Source: Ignavibacteria bacterium (GTDB lineage: Bacteria; Bacteroidota; Ignavibacteria; SZUA-365). From it: DNA of 64,000 nt. Position 1 is the stretch's first letter; each line of letters opens with the position of its first letter. Where the stretch lies: the NCBI GenBank assembly GCA_016720835.1, contig JADKJW010000001.1:558001-622000 (forward strand), written 5' to 3'. The notes below the pieces were generated by a model. That model was given only the letters and a program-made list of their open reading frames with translations, did not search any database and had not been told where the DNA came from. Below, piece after piece: positions 9,484 through 18,163 of this stretch. The translations under genes and the position numbers were made by a program.

Positions 9484-9492
9484 AATAGCCTT

Positions 9493-9524
9493 TAAAAATA
9501 GCTCCTTTCACCTTGCTGAGCAAA
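9493..9524 (-). promoter_or_regulatory. Promoter of ffs, Bacteroidota type
   Basis: TTTG (9524-9521), 20 bases, TATTTTTA (9500-9493), then nine bases to the predicted SRP RNA 5' end. Box and spacing match the promoter proposed for the wecA-like gene at 32608-32638, which also has TATTTTTA after 20 bases. Confidence 0.6.
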
Positions 9525-9570
9525 TACGTAGATTGATTTCTCTCTTTCTACGACATCCCGGAGATTCCCC

Positions 9571-10569
9571 ATGACGCGCTACGCGAGATTCGCCGTCGTC
9601 GCTCTGCCTGTGTTGCTTTTCGCGGCGAGCTGTGCCGACAACGGGAGCAACAACCCCATCAATCCCGCGGTCAGCGAATCCGAATTGCTCGCCCAGGCTC
9701 TCGAGGGCAGCAGCGGCGGATACATCAACACCGACGCACCGGCTGTGGTCACCGCGCAGCAGGTCTTCGACGATGTCTACGGCGCCAGACGATTTCATCT
9801 CATCGACCTGCGTTCCTCATCCGACCATGCAAACGGACATGTGCTCGGCGCGGTCAACGTGAAGGTTTCCAACCTGCTCGCGTACATCAAGGCGCTCAAG
9901 AAGGCCGCCGCATACGACAAGGTCGTGCTGATCGACGAGACGGGGCAATCCGCCGCGTGGTCCTGCGCGCTGCTGCGCAGCAGCGGGTACGGCACGGTGT
10001 TCTCGCTCGCCTACGGGATGTCCTCATGGCATACGGATTTCAACGTGCTCACCCAGGAGTGCGGCAGTCAGTTCGTCAACGACTTCACGGTCGCGGTCAC
10101 GTCCAAACCCTCCGCCGGTACCCTGCCGACGATCGCAACCGGCAAGACGACCGCCGCGGAAATTCTCGCCGCGCGCGTCGACAGCGTCTTCGCTCGTGGA
10201 TACTCCGCGGCAAACATCGATGGCGCCGTCGTGATGCGGGATCCGAAGAAGTACTTCGTGGTCACATACCTGAATCCCATCGACTATGCCGCGCTGGGCC
10301 ATATTCCGGGGTCCGTTCAATACACGCCCAAGGTTGATCTGAAAAGCAGCGCCTTCCTGAAAACGCTGCCGAAGAACCAGACCATCGTGCTCTTTGATTA
10401 CGACGGGCAGAGCACCGCCAATCTCGCGGCCGTCCTCGGCATCATGGGATATGACGTGCGCAGCATCCATAACGGCGGGCAGACCATGATCTACCAGACC
10501 CTGCAGGGCCTGCGGAGACCGGCGTTCGATGCGAACGTCGACACGAAAAATTTCCCCTACGTCCGCTAG
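9571..10569 (+). CDS. Lipoprotein with two degenerate rhodanese domains
   Basis: Lipoprotein signal peptide with lipobox FAASC (Cys 21). Two rhodanese-like domains follow, about residues 55-160 and 190-320; HLIDLRSSSDHANGHVLGAVN is a typical CH2A-like opening. At the active-site loops, where a sulfurtransferase would have CxxGxxS, the sequence is IDETGQSA and FDYDGQST, so both domains lack the catalytic cysteine. It is therefore probably a binding or sensing protein rather than a thiosulfate:cyanide sulfurtransferase. The start has GGAG seven bases upstream. It converges with the redoxin gene. Confidence 0.8.
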   Translation: MTRYARFAVVALPVLLFAASCADNGSNNPINPAVSESELLAQALEGSSGGYINTDAPAVVTAQQVFDDVYGARRFHLIDLRSSSDHANGHVLGAVNVKVSNLLAYIKALKKAAAYDKVVLIDETGQSAAWSCALLRSSGYGTVFSLAYGMSSWHTDFNVLTQECGSQFVNDFTVAVTSKPSAGTLPTIATGKTTAAEILAARVDSVFARGYSAANIDGAVVMRDPKKYFVVTYLNPIDYAALGHIPGSVQYTPKVDLKSSAFLKTLPKNQTIVLFDYDGQSTANLAAVLGIMGYDVRSIHNGGQTMIYQTLQGLRRPAFDANVDTKNFPYVR

Positions 10570-10593
10570 CCTCCTTCACGCATCGTGCATGGA

Positions 10594-10613
10594 CCATCCC
10601 GCGACCGGGATGG
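10594..10613. terminator. Hairpin between convergent genes
   Basis: CCATCCCG, loop CGAC, CGGGATGG: an 8-bp stem in the 53-base gap between two converging genes. No T tract follows on either strand, so it may act as a transcript end or stabiliser rather than a classic intrinsic terminator. Confidence 0.4.
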
Positions 10614-10622
10614 CTCGCGGGA

Positions 10623-11294
10623 TCAGCGTTCGATGGCGCAACCGAGGGCGGTTTTCTCCTTCTCGAACAGCGGCCGTCCCGAGAGCAGCGTGTCGAGCGC
10701 GCGCTGCAACGACGGGTCGCGCACGAGGACGCCGCTCTTGTCGTCATCGATGCGTCCGTGATAGGCGAGGCGCCAGTCCGCCGTGAACACGAACGCTTCC
10801 GGCGTGACGCGCGCGCGCATGGCATCCGCCGCGACGGCATCCTGATCGCGGAACACGGGCAGCGGATAGGATCGCGACGCGGCATAGGATTTCAGATCCT
10901 CGAAGCTCTCGCCGGCGTTCGAATTCACGGCGACGAAGCTGACACCCTTCCGTTCGTAGGTTTCACGCAGCGCCCGGAGCCTCCCGGCGTACCCGTCGGA
11001 ACACGGGCAGCGCGACGAGCAGAACACCACCGCCGTGAGCGATGCGCCCGCCAGAGCGTGGAGGGTGGTCGGCGTCCTGTCGAGGGCGGTCAACACGACG
11101 TCGGGCATGCGCGCGCGGAACAGCGGCGACCATTTCGAGGTGTCGTCCGTCGCGCACACGAGCGGCGATTGCCGCGGGCGCGACAGTTCCGCATCGCGCC
11201 GGAGCATCCGGTAGGTCACCGCGGCAAGCACGGTCAGCGCCGCCAGGAAGACGGCGACTCTCGGCAGCGCGCGTGTGCCGAAAGAACTTTTCAT
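10623..11294 (-). CDS. AhpC/TSA-type redoxin, membrane-anchored
   Basis: Thioredoxin-fold protein of 223 aa. An N-terminal hydrophobic segment (about 12-28) anchors or exports it. The redox motif is SSRCPCSDGY, a CPC pair at the position of the peroxidatic cysteine in AhpC/TSA proteins. The C-terminal third has the redoxin pattern VTPEAFVFTADWRLAYHGRI and ends in ALGCAIER, the conserved late cysteine of this subfamily. It follows the DUF192 gene by 37 bases, so the two probably share a transcript. The redox partner is unknown. Confidence 0.8.
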   Translation of the reverse strand: MKSSFGTRALPRVAVFLAALTVLAAVTYRMLRRDAELSRPRQSPLVCATDDTSKWSPLFRARMPDVVLTALDRTPTTLHALAGASLTAVVFCSSRCPCSDGYAGRLRALRETYERKGVSFVAVNSNAGESFEDLKSYAASRSYPLPVFRDQDAVAADAMRARVTPEAFVFTADWRLAYHGRIDDDKSGVLVRDPSLQRALDTLLSGRPLFEKEKTALGCAIER

Positions 11295-11331
11295 GGAGCG
11301 TCCTGCATCGCAACCCCGGGCCGCCCCAGCC

Positions 11332-11892
11332 TCATTTCCGTTGCCAGGATATGCGGTCTCCCTCGGAGATTCCGTGTCGATCGCAGAAGCCCGCGTTCAC
11401 TTCCACGACGGTGCGCGCGGCAGCGCCGGATTCGAGGGACTCCTCCGAGAACGGACGCGTATTGCGATGGATCCTGACGATGCGGAACTCCGCGTCGACG
11501 AAAAGGATGTCGAGGGGGAGCGGCGTGTTCGCCATCCAGAACGAGCGGGGTTCGTTGTCGTCGAAGAGAAACAGCATTCCGCGGTTTTCGTGCAGGATGG
11601 TCCGGCCCATCAAGCCCTGCGTGCGCGTGCGGTCGTTGTCGGCGATTTCGACATCGATCGTCGTCACACGCGAGCCGTCCCGCGACGCGATGGTCACCGT
11701 CCCGTCGTTTCGAAACGGATCGGCGGTCTGCGCGTGTTCAGTGCCTGGCGACATGGAGTGCGGTTCGGGTTTCGAAATGAAGAAATCTTTCAGAACGAAG
11801 GCGAGCAGCGCGATCGCGATCGCCCCCAGGGAGATCCAGACGATGAAGGTGATCGGTCTTCGTCCGCGTTTTGGCAAATTGGCCTTGGTCAT
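11332..11892 (-). CDS. DUF192-domain protein with N-terminal membrane anchor
   Basis: 186 aa. One transmembrane or uncleaved signal segment (about 13-36, ITFIVWISLGAIAIALLAFV), then the DUF192 domain from about residue 75: RTQGLMGRTIL, GMLFLF, FWMANTPLPLDILFVD and the closing EVNAGFCDRHGISEGD are all family signatures. The biochemical role of DUF192 is not known; the protein is probably periplasmic. It is first in a two-gene unit with the redoxin. Confidence 0.88.
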   Translation of the reverse strand: MTKANLPKRGRRPITFIVWISLGAIAIALLAFVLKDFFISKPEPHSMSPGTEHAQTADPFRNDGTVTIASRDGSRVTTIDVEIADNDRTRTQGLMGRTILHENRGMLFLFDDNEPRSFWMANTPLPLDILFVDAEFRIVRIHRNTRPFSEESLESGAAARTVVEVNAGFCDRHGISEGDRISWQRK

Positions 11893-12198
11893 GCGTCATC
11901 CAATGAGTATTTTGACAAATTAGCGATTCAATACAGGTGAAAACAAGCGATTCCCTGTCCGCGTCCCTTTCCGCCTCCATTTTTCAGGAGTGATGAGGAA
12001 AACGAGGACTTTCACACGGGCATTTTTTGCGGACGCCAATGGGGTTCATGCTCCCAAATCCTGTGTTTTATGGATCTTGACACCTGGTCATTGTAACTTT
12101 TGTCCTTCAGGGGTTGTCATTTTTCTGAGCTTTCAATGTGAAAGCGGAACAGCTATCATGAAACAACGCGAGAAACGCGGAAAACTGGTCCCCGCCAT
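11893..12198. other. Divergent intergenic region upstream of the sigma-factor operon
   Basis: 306 bases between the DUF192 gene (minus) and the ECF sigma gene (plus). It is less GC-rich than the genes and must hold both promoters. A TAACTTTTG resembling a -7 box occurs near 12092-12100, but without a correctly spaced TTG. A possible 14-codon leader frame sits at 12158-12202. No RNA gene recognised. Confidence 0.4.
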
Positions 12199-12720
12199 AT
12201 GACGGAAGCCGAGCGCAGGAGGCTTTTCAATGAGCTGTACGCCGAGTACGACCGGCGAATCTTCGCGTATTGCCTGTACGTCATCGGGGACCGCGACAAG
12301 GCGAACGATGTGTTTCAGGAAGTGTTCATCAAGGTCTACAAATCGCTGCACACCATCCGCGAGGAGGGGAAGAGTTCGAACTGGCTCTTCCGCATCGCGC
12401 GCAACGAGTGCCTGAACGCGCTCAAGGCGACGCAGCGCAACGACAAGCGCAACACCAGCTACGATGAAAGCGACACGTCCTATATCCCCGCGCTTGACGG
12501 GACGGGCTACAACGACGAGATCACGCATCTGCACTGGGGCCTTCAGCAGCTCTCGAACGAGCAGCGCGAGGCTCTCGTGCTGGCCGAATTCGAGGGCTAC
12601 TCGCTCAAGGAAATCGCGGAAGTGACCGGCGCGTCGCTGTCGAACGTGAAGGTGCGGATCTTCCGCGCAAAACAGAAACTGTACAATCTCCTTCAACCAA
12701 TACTGAACGACTATGAATGA
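12199..12720 (+). CDS. ECF-type RNA polymerase sigma factor
   Basis: 173 aa sigma-70 family protein with only regions 2 and 4. Region 2 is seen in DKANDVFQEVFIKVYKSL and NWLFRIARNECLN; region 4 in YSLKEIAEVTGASLSNVKVR, a helix-turn-helix that would read the -35 element. It would redirect RNA polymerase to a stress or envelope regulon. The stop overlaps the start of the next gene by eight bases, so the two are translationally coupled, as sigma/anti-sigma pairs usually are. Confidence 0.95.
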   Translation: MTEAERRRLFNELYAEYDRRIFAYCLYVIGDRDKANDVFQEVFIKVYKSLHTIREEGKSSNWLFRIARNECLNALKATQRNDKRNTSYDESDTSYIPALDGTGYNDEITHLHWGLQQLSNEQREALVLAEFEGYSLKEIAEVTGASLSNVKVRIFRAKQKLYNLLQPILNDYE

Positions 12721-13438
12721 GCGCATCGAGGAACTGATCATCGCCTACCTGCACCGGGGCAGCACGCCCGAGCAGGAACGAGAACTGTTCGAGGCCTGCA
12801 AGACCAACGCCGCGACGGCGAACATGCTCCGGCAGCATCTGATCATGTCGCTGAAACTCCGTCAGCTCCGCAACGAGACGGAAGTGCCGCTCGACGTGCA
12901 GAACGCGCTGCTGCGACGCATCAACGAAACGGTCATCGAAGCTGCGCCCGCGCGCGTCCCGTCGGCGATCCCCGCACGGCGCGGTTTCGGCTGGGCGCAC
13001 CTCTTCGGCGCGTCGCTCGCCACCGCTGCCGCGGCCGTGCTCGTGCTCTTTCTCGTGCTGCCCGGAACGCCGTCTCCTCCCGGACCGCAGACTGCCGGCG
13101 TCACCGTGCGCGACACGGTGCTGCTGACCAGGACGGACACCCTCGTGCAGGTGAAGAGCACGCGCATTCCGGTGTACATCGTGCGCAACGAGAAGCCCGC
13201 CGCCCCCGCGCCGGCCGGTACGGCGCCTGATGCGGCGGATGCGCCCGGCGTTGCGGAGCGCGACACGCAGGCGCCCGTCGTGCCGCACGTGGATCCGTCC
13301 GACCTTGCATCCCTGCAGCCGCCGGCGCTGGCCGAAGCGCGCCTGAGCGAGCAGCCGTCCTTCCTCGAGCAATACAATGCCATGCTGATTTCCGTCGAGA
13401 AGGTCCGGCTGACCTCCAGCGATCGCGTCAGGTTCTGA
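12713..13438 (+). CDS. Probable anti-sigma factor, single-pass membrane protein
   Basis: 241 aa. The cytoplasmic part (1-95) begins MNERIEELIIAYLHRGSTPEQE, the small helical pattern of Bacteroidota FecR/anti-sigma proteins, though the zinc-binding HxxxC of ZAS proteins is absent. One membrane segment (about 101-121, ASLATAAAAVLVLFLVLP) follows, then a Pro/Ala-rich periplasmic tail. It overlaps the sigma gene by eight bases and ends one base before the next gene. The function is inferred from position and topology; no domain match can be claimed. Confidence 0.65.
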   Translation: MNERIEELIIAYLHRGSTPEQERELFEACKTNAATANMLRQHLIMSLKLRQLRNETEVPLDVQNALLRRINETVIEAAPARVPSAIPARRGFGWAHLFGASLATAAAAVLVLFLVLPGTPSPPGPQTAGVTVRDTVLLTRTDTLVQVKSTRIPVYIVRNEKPAAPAPAGTAPDAADAPGVAERDTQAPVVPHVDPSDLASLQPPALAEARLSEQPSFLEQYNAMLISVEKVRLTSSDRVRF

Positions 13439-13439
13439 C

Positions 13440-14927
13440 ATGCGCCGCACACGTCACGATACCGGGATGTTGCGCCGCGCAGGGCTGTTGTGCCTCCTGG
13501 CAGTCGCCACCGCGTTCCCCGCCGCGCGCGCGCAGGACATTTCCGAATACCGCATCGCGACGGACAAGGACATTTTCCTGCGCGAGACCGCGTCCGGCCT
13601 GGCCGCGACACCCACCGGCATCCTCCCCATTCTCGACTGTTCCGTCGAATACATTCGCCGGTATGAAGGACGCGACATCACCTACCGGCGCGGTCCGATC
13701 CCGCTCAGGCAGACGACGGCCGACCAGAGTCTCCCCGAGAATCCCGAGGCGGCGGAGCCCTCGTCCGACGGCGGGGCGTCGCAGCGCTACTTCACCGGAG
13801 GCATGCTGCTCGACCTGCCACGCGCCGGCGAAACCGTGAACTACCTCTCGTCCTCCGACGAATCCAAACGGTACCTGATCCGCGTTTCCATCATCCCGCT
13901 CGGCTACCGCAACAGCGCGCTCGAGGCGCGCATCCTTCTCGAACGCGCCGTGGTGGACGTGGACGGGCACGCGCTGCGGCCGCGGCAGAGCGAAGTCTTC
14001 AGCCGCACTGTGACGCTGCATGGCAACGATCCGCTCAACTTCGCGCTGCCGACGTGGGAACCGCTGCGCGACGCGACGCCGGACGTCATCCCGTCATCGC
14101 TCGAAGAGGCGATGCTCATCACGCTCGAGACGCCGCGCAATTCCGGTTTCTCGCGCAACCTGCCCGAACCGTTTTCGGGGAGCACACGCCTGACGTACGC
14201 CCTCAACACCGGCTGCACCGTGACCGTGACCATCCGCACCCAGGGCAGCAACCGCGTCATCGATCAGGGACGGCGCGAAGCCGGCGTGTACCAGGTGCTC
14301 TGGGAACCGGGGAGTCTTCCGGACGGGAAATACCTCGCCACGATGGAGGCGAAGGACAGCGCCGGGGCCGTGATGCACTCCGCCGCGATCGAGATGACGA
14401 AAGACAGGAACGCGGCGTCCTACACCGCGCCCAGACTCGCCCTCGCCGCGCCCGACGACGTGTCGCGTTTCACCGCGTCCACGGAAAGCGGCTTCGCGTA
14501 CCAGTTCCCGATCGACCAGAAGAAATCCCTGCGCAACATGTTCACGCATGTCGCCGTGCGTATCGGATACCGCGTCAGCAGGCGCCTCGAAATCGGCATC
14601 GTCGGCGGGCAGGATTCCTTCCACGAGTATCCGGGACCGCTGGTGGACATCGACAGGATCACCGATTACGGCGGCGTCGTGCCGTACACCACGGGGTACG
14701 TCGGCGCCTATACCCGCGTGCTCATGGGCTCCGGCGATGTGCAGCCCGTGGCCCAGTTCGCCGTGGCGTACTCGAACGTTTCGACCATCACGGAAATCGG
14801 ATTCGGCGCGCGCATGACCCTCTTCCGCCGCGTCCAGTTGTTCGTGATTCCGTCCGCCGTCTCGCATTTGAAATCCACGGTCAGCACGAAGATCGGCATA
14901 CACTACGGCATCGGAGTGGCCTTCTGA
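13440..14927 (+). CDS. Secreted outer-membrane protein of unknown function
   Basis: 495 aa (or 486 from the ATG at 13467, which opens directly into the signal peptide LRRAGLLCLLAVATAFPAARAQ). Residues about 250-325 look like a FlgD-type Ig-like module (GCTVTVTIRTQ, GVYQVLWEPGSLPDGKYLAT). The last 150 residues alternate polar and hydrophobic, with repeated Gly/aromatic pairs, and the protein ends in phenylalanine, as outer-membrane beta-barrels do. It begins one base after the anti-sigma stop and ends one base before the next gene. No family recognised; it may be the envelope component watched by this sigma system. Confidence 0.6.
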   Translation: MRRTRHDTGMLRRAGLLCLLAVATAFPAARAQDISEYRIATDKDIFLRETASGLAATPTGILPILDCSVEYIRRYEGRDITYRRGPIPLRQTTADQSLPENPEAAEPSSDGGASQRYFTGGMLLDLPRAGETVNYLSSSDESKRYLIRVSIIPLGYRNSALEARILLERAVVDVDGHALRPRQSEVFSRTVTLHGNDPLNFALPTWEPLRDATPDVIPSSLEEAMLITLETPRNSGFSRNLPEPFSGSTRLTYALNTGCTVTVTIRTQGSNRVIDQGRREAGVYQVLWEPGSLPDGKYLATMEAKDSAGAVMHSAAIEMTKDRNAASYTAPRLALAAPDDVSRFTASTESGFAYQFPIDQKKSLRNMFTHVAVRIGYRVSRRLEIGIVGGQDSFHEYPGPLVDIDRITDYGGVVPYTTGYVGAYTRVLMGSGDVQPVAQFAVAYSNVSTITEIGFGARMTLFRRVQLFVIPSAVSHLKSTVSTKIGIHYGIGVAF

Positions 14928-14928
14928 C

Positions 14929-15597
14929 ATGGCCGCGCGCAACGCCCTTCTCGTCGCCCTCGTGTGCGCCCTCGCCGCGGGCGGCTGCGATTTTCCCGCG
15001 GATCCCCCGCTGAAGGCGCCCGTCACACCGCCCGCGGTGGAAGCGCGGCCGCATATCGACAGCGCCGCGGCCCTGCTCCCGCTGCGCAAGGGCGTCGGCT
15101 GGGTCTACATGGCGCAGCCGAAGTTCATGGCGCCGCAGAGCGGCATCGCGTGGGTCACCGAGACCGTCATGGGGGGCACGCTGTACCATCGCGCCCCGTT
15201 CACGTACGACCTGAATCCGGTGAAGCTCGTCCTGGTCCTGCCCCACTGCATGCGGCAGGTCGATCGCGGTATCGCGTTCTACGACGCGCCGTTCGACACG
15301 CTGCGCGAAGCCCCGCGCTCGCCGCGCCTGATGTTCGTGCTGCCCTACCCCGCGGCGCGCGGCGCGGAATGGCCTTCGGGCAACGCCCCGAACGGACCCT
15401 TCGGCATGACCGTCACCGTGCAGGCGAAGGACACCGTGATCGCGGATCCCGCGGGCGCCACGTGGCACACGTACCGCTATGACGTGCGGGACGCGAAGGG
15501 CGAGCGAACATCGCTCTTCATCGTCCCCGGCAAGGCCATCGTCCGCATGCAGCGCGACGATGTGACGATCCACACGATGTCGTGGATCGGGTTGTGA
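14929..15597 (+). CDS. Lipoprotein, first of two tandem paralogues
   Basis: 222 aa with lipobox AAGGC. The mature protein begins CDFPADPPL and then has the pattern HIDSAAALLPLRKGVGWVY. The next gene has CDFPDDPPL and RIDSARTLLPLSTGNIWKY, so the two arose by duplication. The rest is predicted all-beta, with the shared phrase VTVQAKDT and closing YRYDVRD. Probably attached to the outer membrane. It starts one base after the preceding gene. Function unknown. Confidence 0.7.
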   Translation: MAARNALLVALVCALAAGGCDFPADPPLKAPVTPPAVEARPHIDSAAALLPLRKGVGWVYMAQPKFMAPQSGIAWVTETVMGGTLYHRAPFTYDLNPVKLVLVLPHCMRQVDRGIAFYDAPFDTLREAPRSPRLMFVLPYPAARGAEWPSGNAPNGPFGMTVTVQAKDTVIADPAGATWHTYRYDVRDAKGERTSLFIVPGKAIVRMQRDDVTIHTMSWIGL

Positions 15598-15650
15598 GCG
15601 ATCTTTCCTTTCACGATGCGCATGCGTACTTTTGCAGCCGGACACACTCC

Positions 15651-16349
15651 ATGAAAACGACCATCGTCACCGTCAGTCGGCGATATCGCAACGCCACCGC
15701 GCTGTTCTGCGCGGCGGCGGCGTGTCTCGCGTTCGCGCGCTGCGATTTCCCCGACGATCCCCCGCTCCTGAAGCCGGATGAACTGACCTTCAAGAGCCGC
15801 ATCGATTCCGCGCGGACGCTGCTTCCGCTGAGTACGGGAAACATCTGGAAGTACGAAGTCCTGTCGCGAATCGACGGGAGGCAATCCACGCAGTTCGCGA
15901 TCACGATCGAGGCGACCTATTCAGGCAGCCCGTACTACCACGTGAACTACCTGTACTTCCCGATCGGCGCATCGGCTCCAATGCAGGCATTTCCTCCCAT
16001 CCTCCAGGCGAGCAATCGCGGCCTGAGCTTCTTCGAGTGGGGAAGCACGACGGACAGCACCGGCACGCGGCTTCCACGATTGAATTTCACACTCCCGTAC
16101 CCCGCCGTCGTCGGCTCCGAATGGCGCGATGTTCGCAGCGATTTCACCGTGACCGTCGCCGCGAAGGATACCGCGATCCTCAGCTACGACAGCTTGAACA
16201 CCTACCGCTGTTACCGCTACGATGTGGAGAAACCGCACGCCCCCGGACAGAGACGCCGCATGTCGTTCTACATCCTGCCCGGGAGCGCGCTGCTGAAGAT
16301 CGTCGACGGCGACCTCACGTTTTTCACGACCGAGTGGAGCGTGCGATAA
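15651..16349 (+). CDS. Lipoprotein, second of two tandem paralogues
   Basis: 232 aa from the ATG at 15651; an in-frame ATG at 15582 would overlap the previous gene and hide the signal peptide. Lipobox FARC, then CDFPDDPPL and RIDSARTLLPLSTGNIWKY, mirroring the upstream gene. The C-terminal half shares VTVAAKDT and YRYDVEK with it. It is probably the last member of the sigma operon, 53 bases downstream of its paralogue. Function unknown. Confidence 0.7.
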   Translation: MKTTIVTVSRRYRNATALFCAAAACLAFARCDFPDDPPLLKPDELTFKSRIDSARTLLPLSTGNIWKYEVLSRIDGRQSTQFAITIEATYSGSPYYHVNYLYFPIGASAPMQAFPPILQASNRGLSFFEWGSTTDSTGTRLPRLNFTLPYPAVVGSEWRDVRSDFTVTVAAKDTAILSYDSLNTYRCYRYDVEKPHAPGQRRRMSFYILPGSALLKIVDGDLTFFTTEWSVR

Positions 16350-16398
16350 CCGCGTGCGACGGTTTTGTTGAGAGCCGGAAAACCTCCACCTTGAGGAC

Positions 16399-17538
16399 AT
16401 GACCGGCAGCGCGTTGACGATCGCAATACTCAACTCTTCCACCGCACACGGCGGCGCGGAGCTCGCCGCGGCGAATCTCGCGCACTGGCTGGCGGAACGC
16501 GGACATCGCTGCCTTGCCCTGGGCGTGGAAGGCTCGCCGTTTCTGCGGCTCTCGGAAGCACGGGGACTCGCGTGCCGCCCCGTCGACGCGCGCATGCTCC
16601 CGCGGTTCGCCGCGATCCCGGCCGCCGTGCGCCGCGCGGTTCGGCGGGAAGGCGCAGCTGCGGTGCTGACCAACGGCTCCCGCGACCTGCATGCCGCCGC
16701 CGCGGCGTCCTGCGTCTCGTCCCCCTTCGTGCTCGCGCATGTGCAGCACATGCAGATCGGCAGGTCGAAACGGGACCTGCTGCACCGCCTTGAACAGCGC
16801 GCGATCGACGCATGGATCGCGCCCCTGCCCTGGCTCGCGAAGCAGGCGGAAGCGCTCACCGCCATCCCCGCCGACCGGATACGGGTCATTCCGCACGGTG
16901 TGGATCTTTCCCGGTTTACCCGCGCGCTTCCTTCGCGGGAGGAGGCGCGCGCCGCGCTTGCGCTCCCATCGGACGCGATGATCGCGGGGACCTTCGGGCG
17001 TTTCGATCGCGGCAAGGGACAGGAATACCTTCTGCGCGCCATTGCCGCGCTCAAGAACGACGGGATCGAGATGCATGCGCTACTGATCGGGGAGGATACG
17101 CACAACGAGCGGCAGGGCTATCGCGATGTGCTCCTGGCAGTTGCCGACGAACACGGGATCGCCGACCGCGTCCACTTCCGTCCTTTCATGGCGGATATCG
17201 AAACCGCGTACCGGGCGCTTGACCTGTTCGTCCTGACCAGCATTTCAGAGACGTACGGATTGGTGACCATCGAAGCGATGGCGTCCTCTCTGCCGGTCAT
17301 CGGCACCGGCAGCGCCGGCACTCCCGAGATCATCGACGACGGAACGTCCGGCATCCTCGTTCCGCCCGCCGATGTGCCGGCGCTCGCCGCAGCGCTCCGC
17401 GCGCTGGCACGCGACCCGGATCTGCGGGGGACGCTCGGCGTTGCCGCGCGAGCGGCGTCGGAACGCTTCTCGCATCACCGGCAGGTCGCCGACGTCGAAG
17501 CGCTCCTGCGCGCGCTCCTGGCGAAACGGGGACGCTGA
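16399..17538 (+). CDS. GT4-family glycosyltransferase
   Basis: 379 aa retaining glycosyltransferase with GT-B fold. N-terminal GGAELAAANLAHWLAERGH is the acceptor-side Rossmann start. The C-terminal donor domain has GTFGRFDRGKGQEYLLRAIA and SETYGLVTIEAMASSLPVIG, whose glutamates belong to the EX7E motif of GT4 enzymes. It probably adds a sugar to a surface glycan on the cytoplasmic side. It lies 49 bases after the lipoprotein pair. Donor and acceptor unknown. Confidence 0.88.
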   Translation: MTGSALTIAILNSSTAHGGAELAAANLAHWLAERGHRCLALGVEGSPFLRLSEARGLACRPVDARMLPRFAAIPAAVRRAVRREGAAAVLTNGSRDLHAAAAASCVSSPFVLAHVQHMQIGRSKRDLLHRLEQRAIDAWIAPLPWLAKQAEALTAIPADRIRVIPHGVDLSRFTRALPSREEARAALALPSDAMIAGTFGRFDRGKGQEYLLRAIAALKNDGIEMHALLIGEDTHNERQGYRDVLLAVADEHGIADRVHFRPFMADIETAYRALDLFVLTSISETYGLVTIEAMASSLPVIGTGSAGTPEIIDDGTSGILVPPADVPALAAALRALARDPDLRGTLGVAARAASERFSHHRQVADVEALLRALLAKRGR

Positions 17539-17648
17539 ACCGCGGCCATGCCGCCCGGGCGGAACGCGGCGGGACGAATCCGTGTTTTCCCATCATGACA
17601 CCGTACCCGTCGTCCGCCACCCCGAATCATCCAACAAGGAAACACGCA

Positions 17649-18101
17649 ATGCGCATCGTCGCAACACTCGCCCTCGCGGCCGCACTGATCGCCGGATGTG
17701 CAACGAAGCAGGGTCCCGCATCGGAACAGCCGCAGGCGGCGCCCTCCGCTTCCACCCCTCCACCCGCGAAGCAGGACGTCTCCATCGAAGCCCTCGCGAA
17801 AATCGATCCCGCCGTCAGCACCTGGCACGACGCCGTGCAGAAGGCGAAAACGAAGCACGAGGCGGCGCAGAACGCGGCGTCGAAAAAGGCGCTGATCGAG
17901 GCGTACACCGCCTTCGGGAAGTACATGACCTACGACAGTCCGGTCAGCCCGCGCCAGGGCAAATACCGCAAGGCGCTCATCGAATTCCGCCACGCGCTGG
18001 CGCTCGATCCTTCCAACACGGACGTCAAAACCGAGATCGAGCAGATCGAGAATATCTACCGGGAGATGGGGCGGCCCGTTCCGTCCACCGACGAGGGATA
18101 G
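17649..18101 (+). CDS. Small lipoprotein with a TPR-like motif
   Basis: 150 aa. Signal peptide MRIVATLALAAALIAGC with lipobox LIAGC, a Pro/Ala/Gln linker, then a helical part ending in a single tetratricopeptide-like unit (GKYRKALIEFRHALALDPSN). The start at 17649 has AAGGA eight bases upstream. It resembles small outer-membrane lipoproteins that scaffold other proteins; no family assigned. Confidence 0.7.
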   Translation: MRIVATLALAAALIAGCATKQGPASEQPQAAPSASTPPPAKQDVSIEALAKIDPAVSTWHDAVQKAKTKHEAAQNAASKKALIEAYTAFGKYMTYDSPVSPRQGKYRKALIEFRHALALDPSNTDVKTEIEQIENIYREMGRPVPSTDEG

Positions 18102-18133
18102 CGCCTCCGCGGAACCTTCTTCCCCGTTCGCAG

Positions 18134-18154
18134 CGCGGAGCATGCCGCTCCGCG
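18134..18154. terminator. Hairpin between convergent genes
   Basis: CGCGGAGC, loop ATGCC, GCTCCGCG: an 8-bp GC-rich stem in the 62-base gap between a plus-strand lipoprotein and a minus-strand glycosyltransferase. No T tract. Confidence 0.4.
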
Positions 18155-18163
18155 TTGCGCGTT

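Noticed and set aside
11990..12202. A 70-codon frame upstream of the sigma factor as a gene.
   Set aside because: No ribosome site, protein-like composition absent, and it overlaps the likely promoter region. Only the short terminal leader is kept as a low-interest finding.
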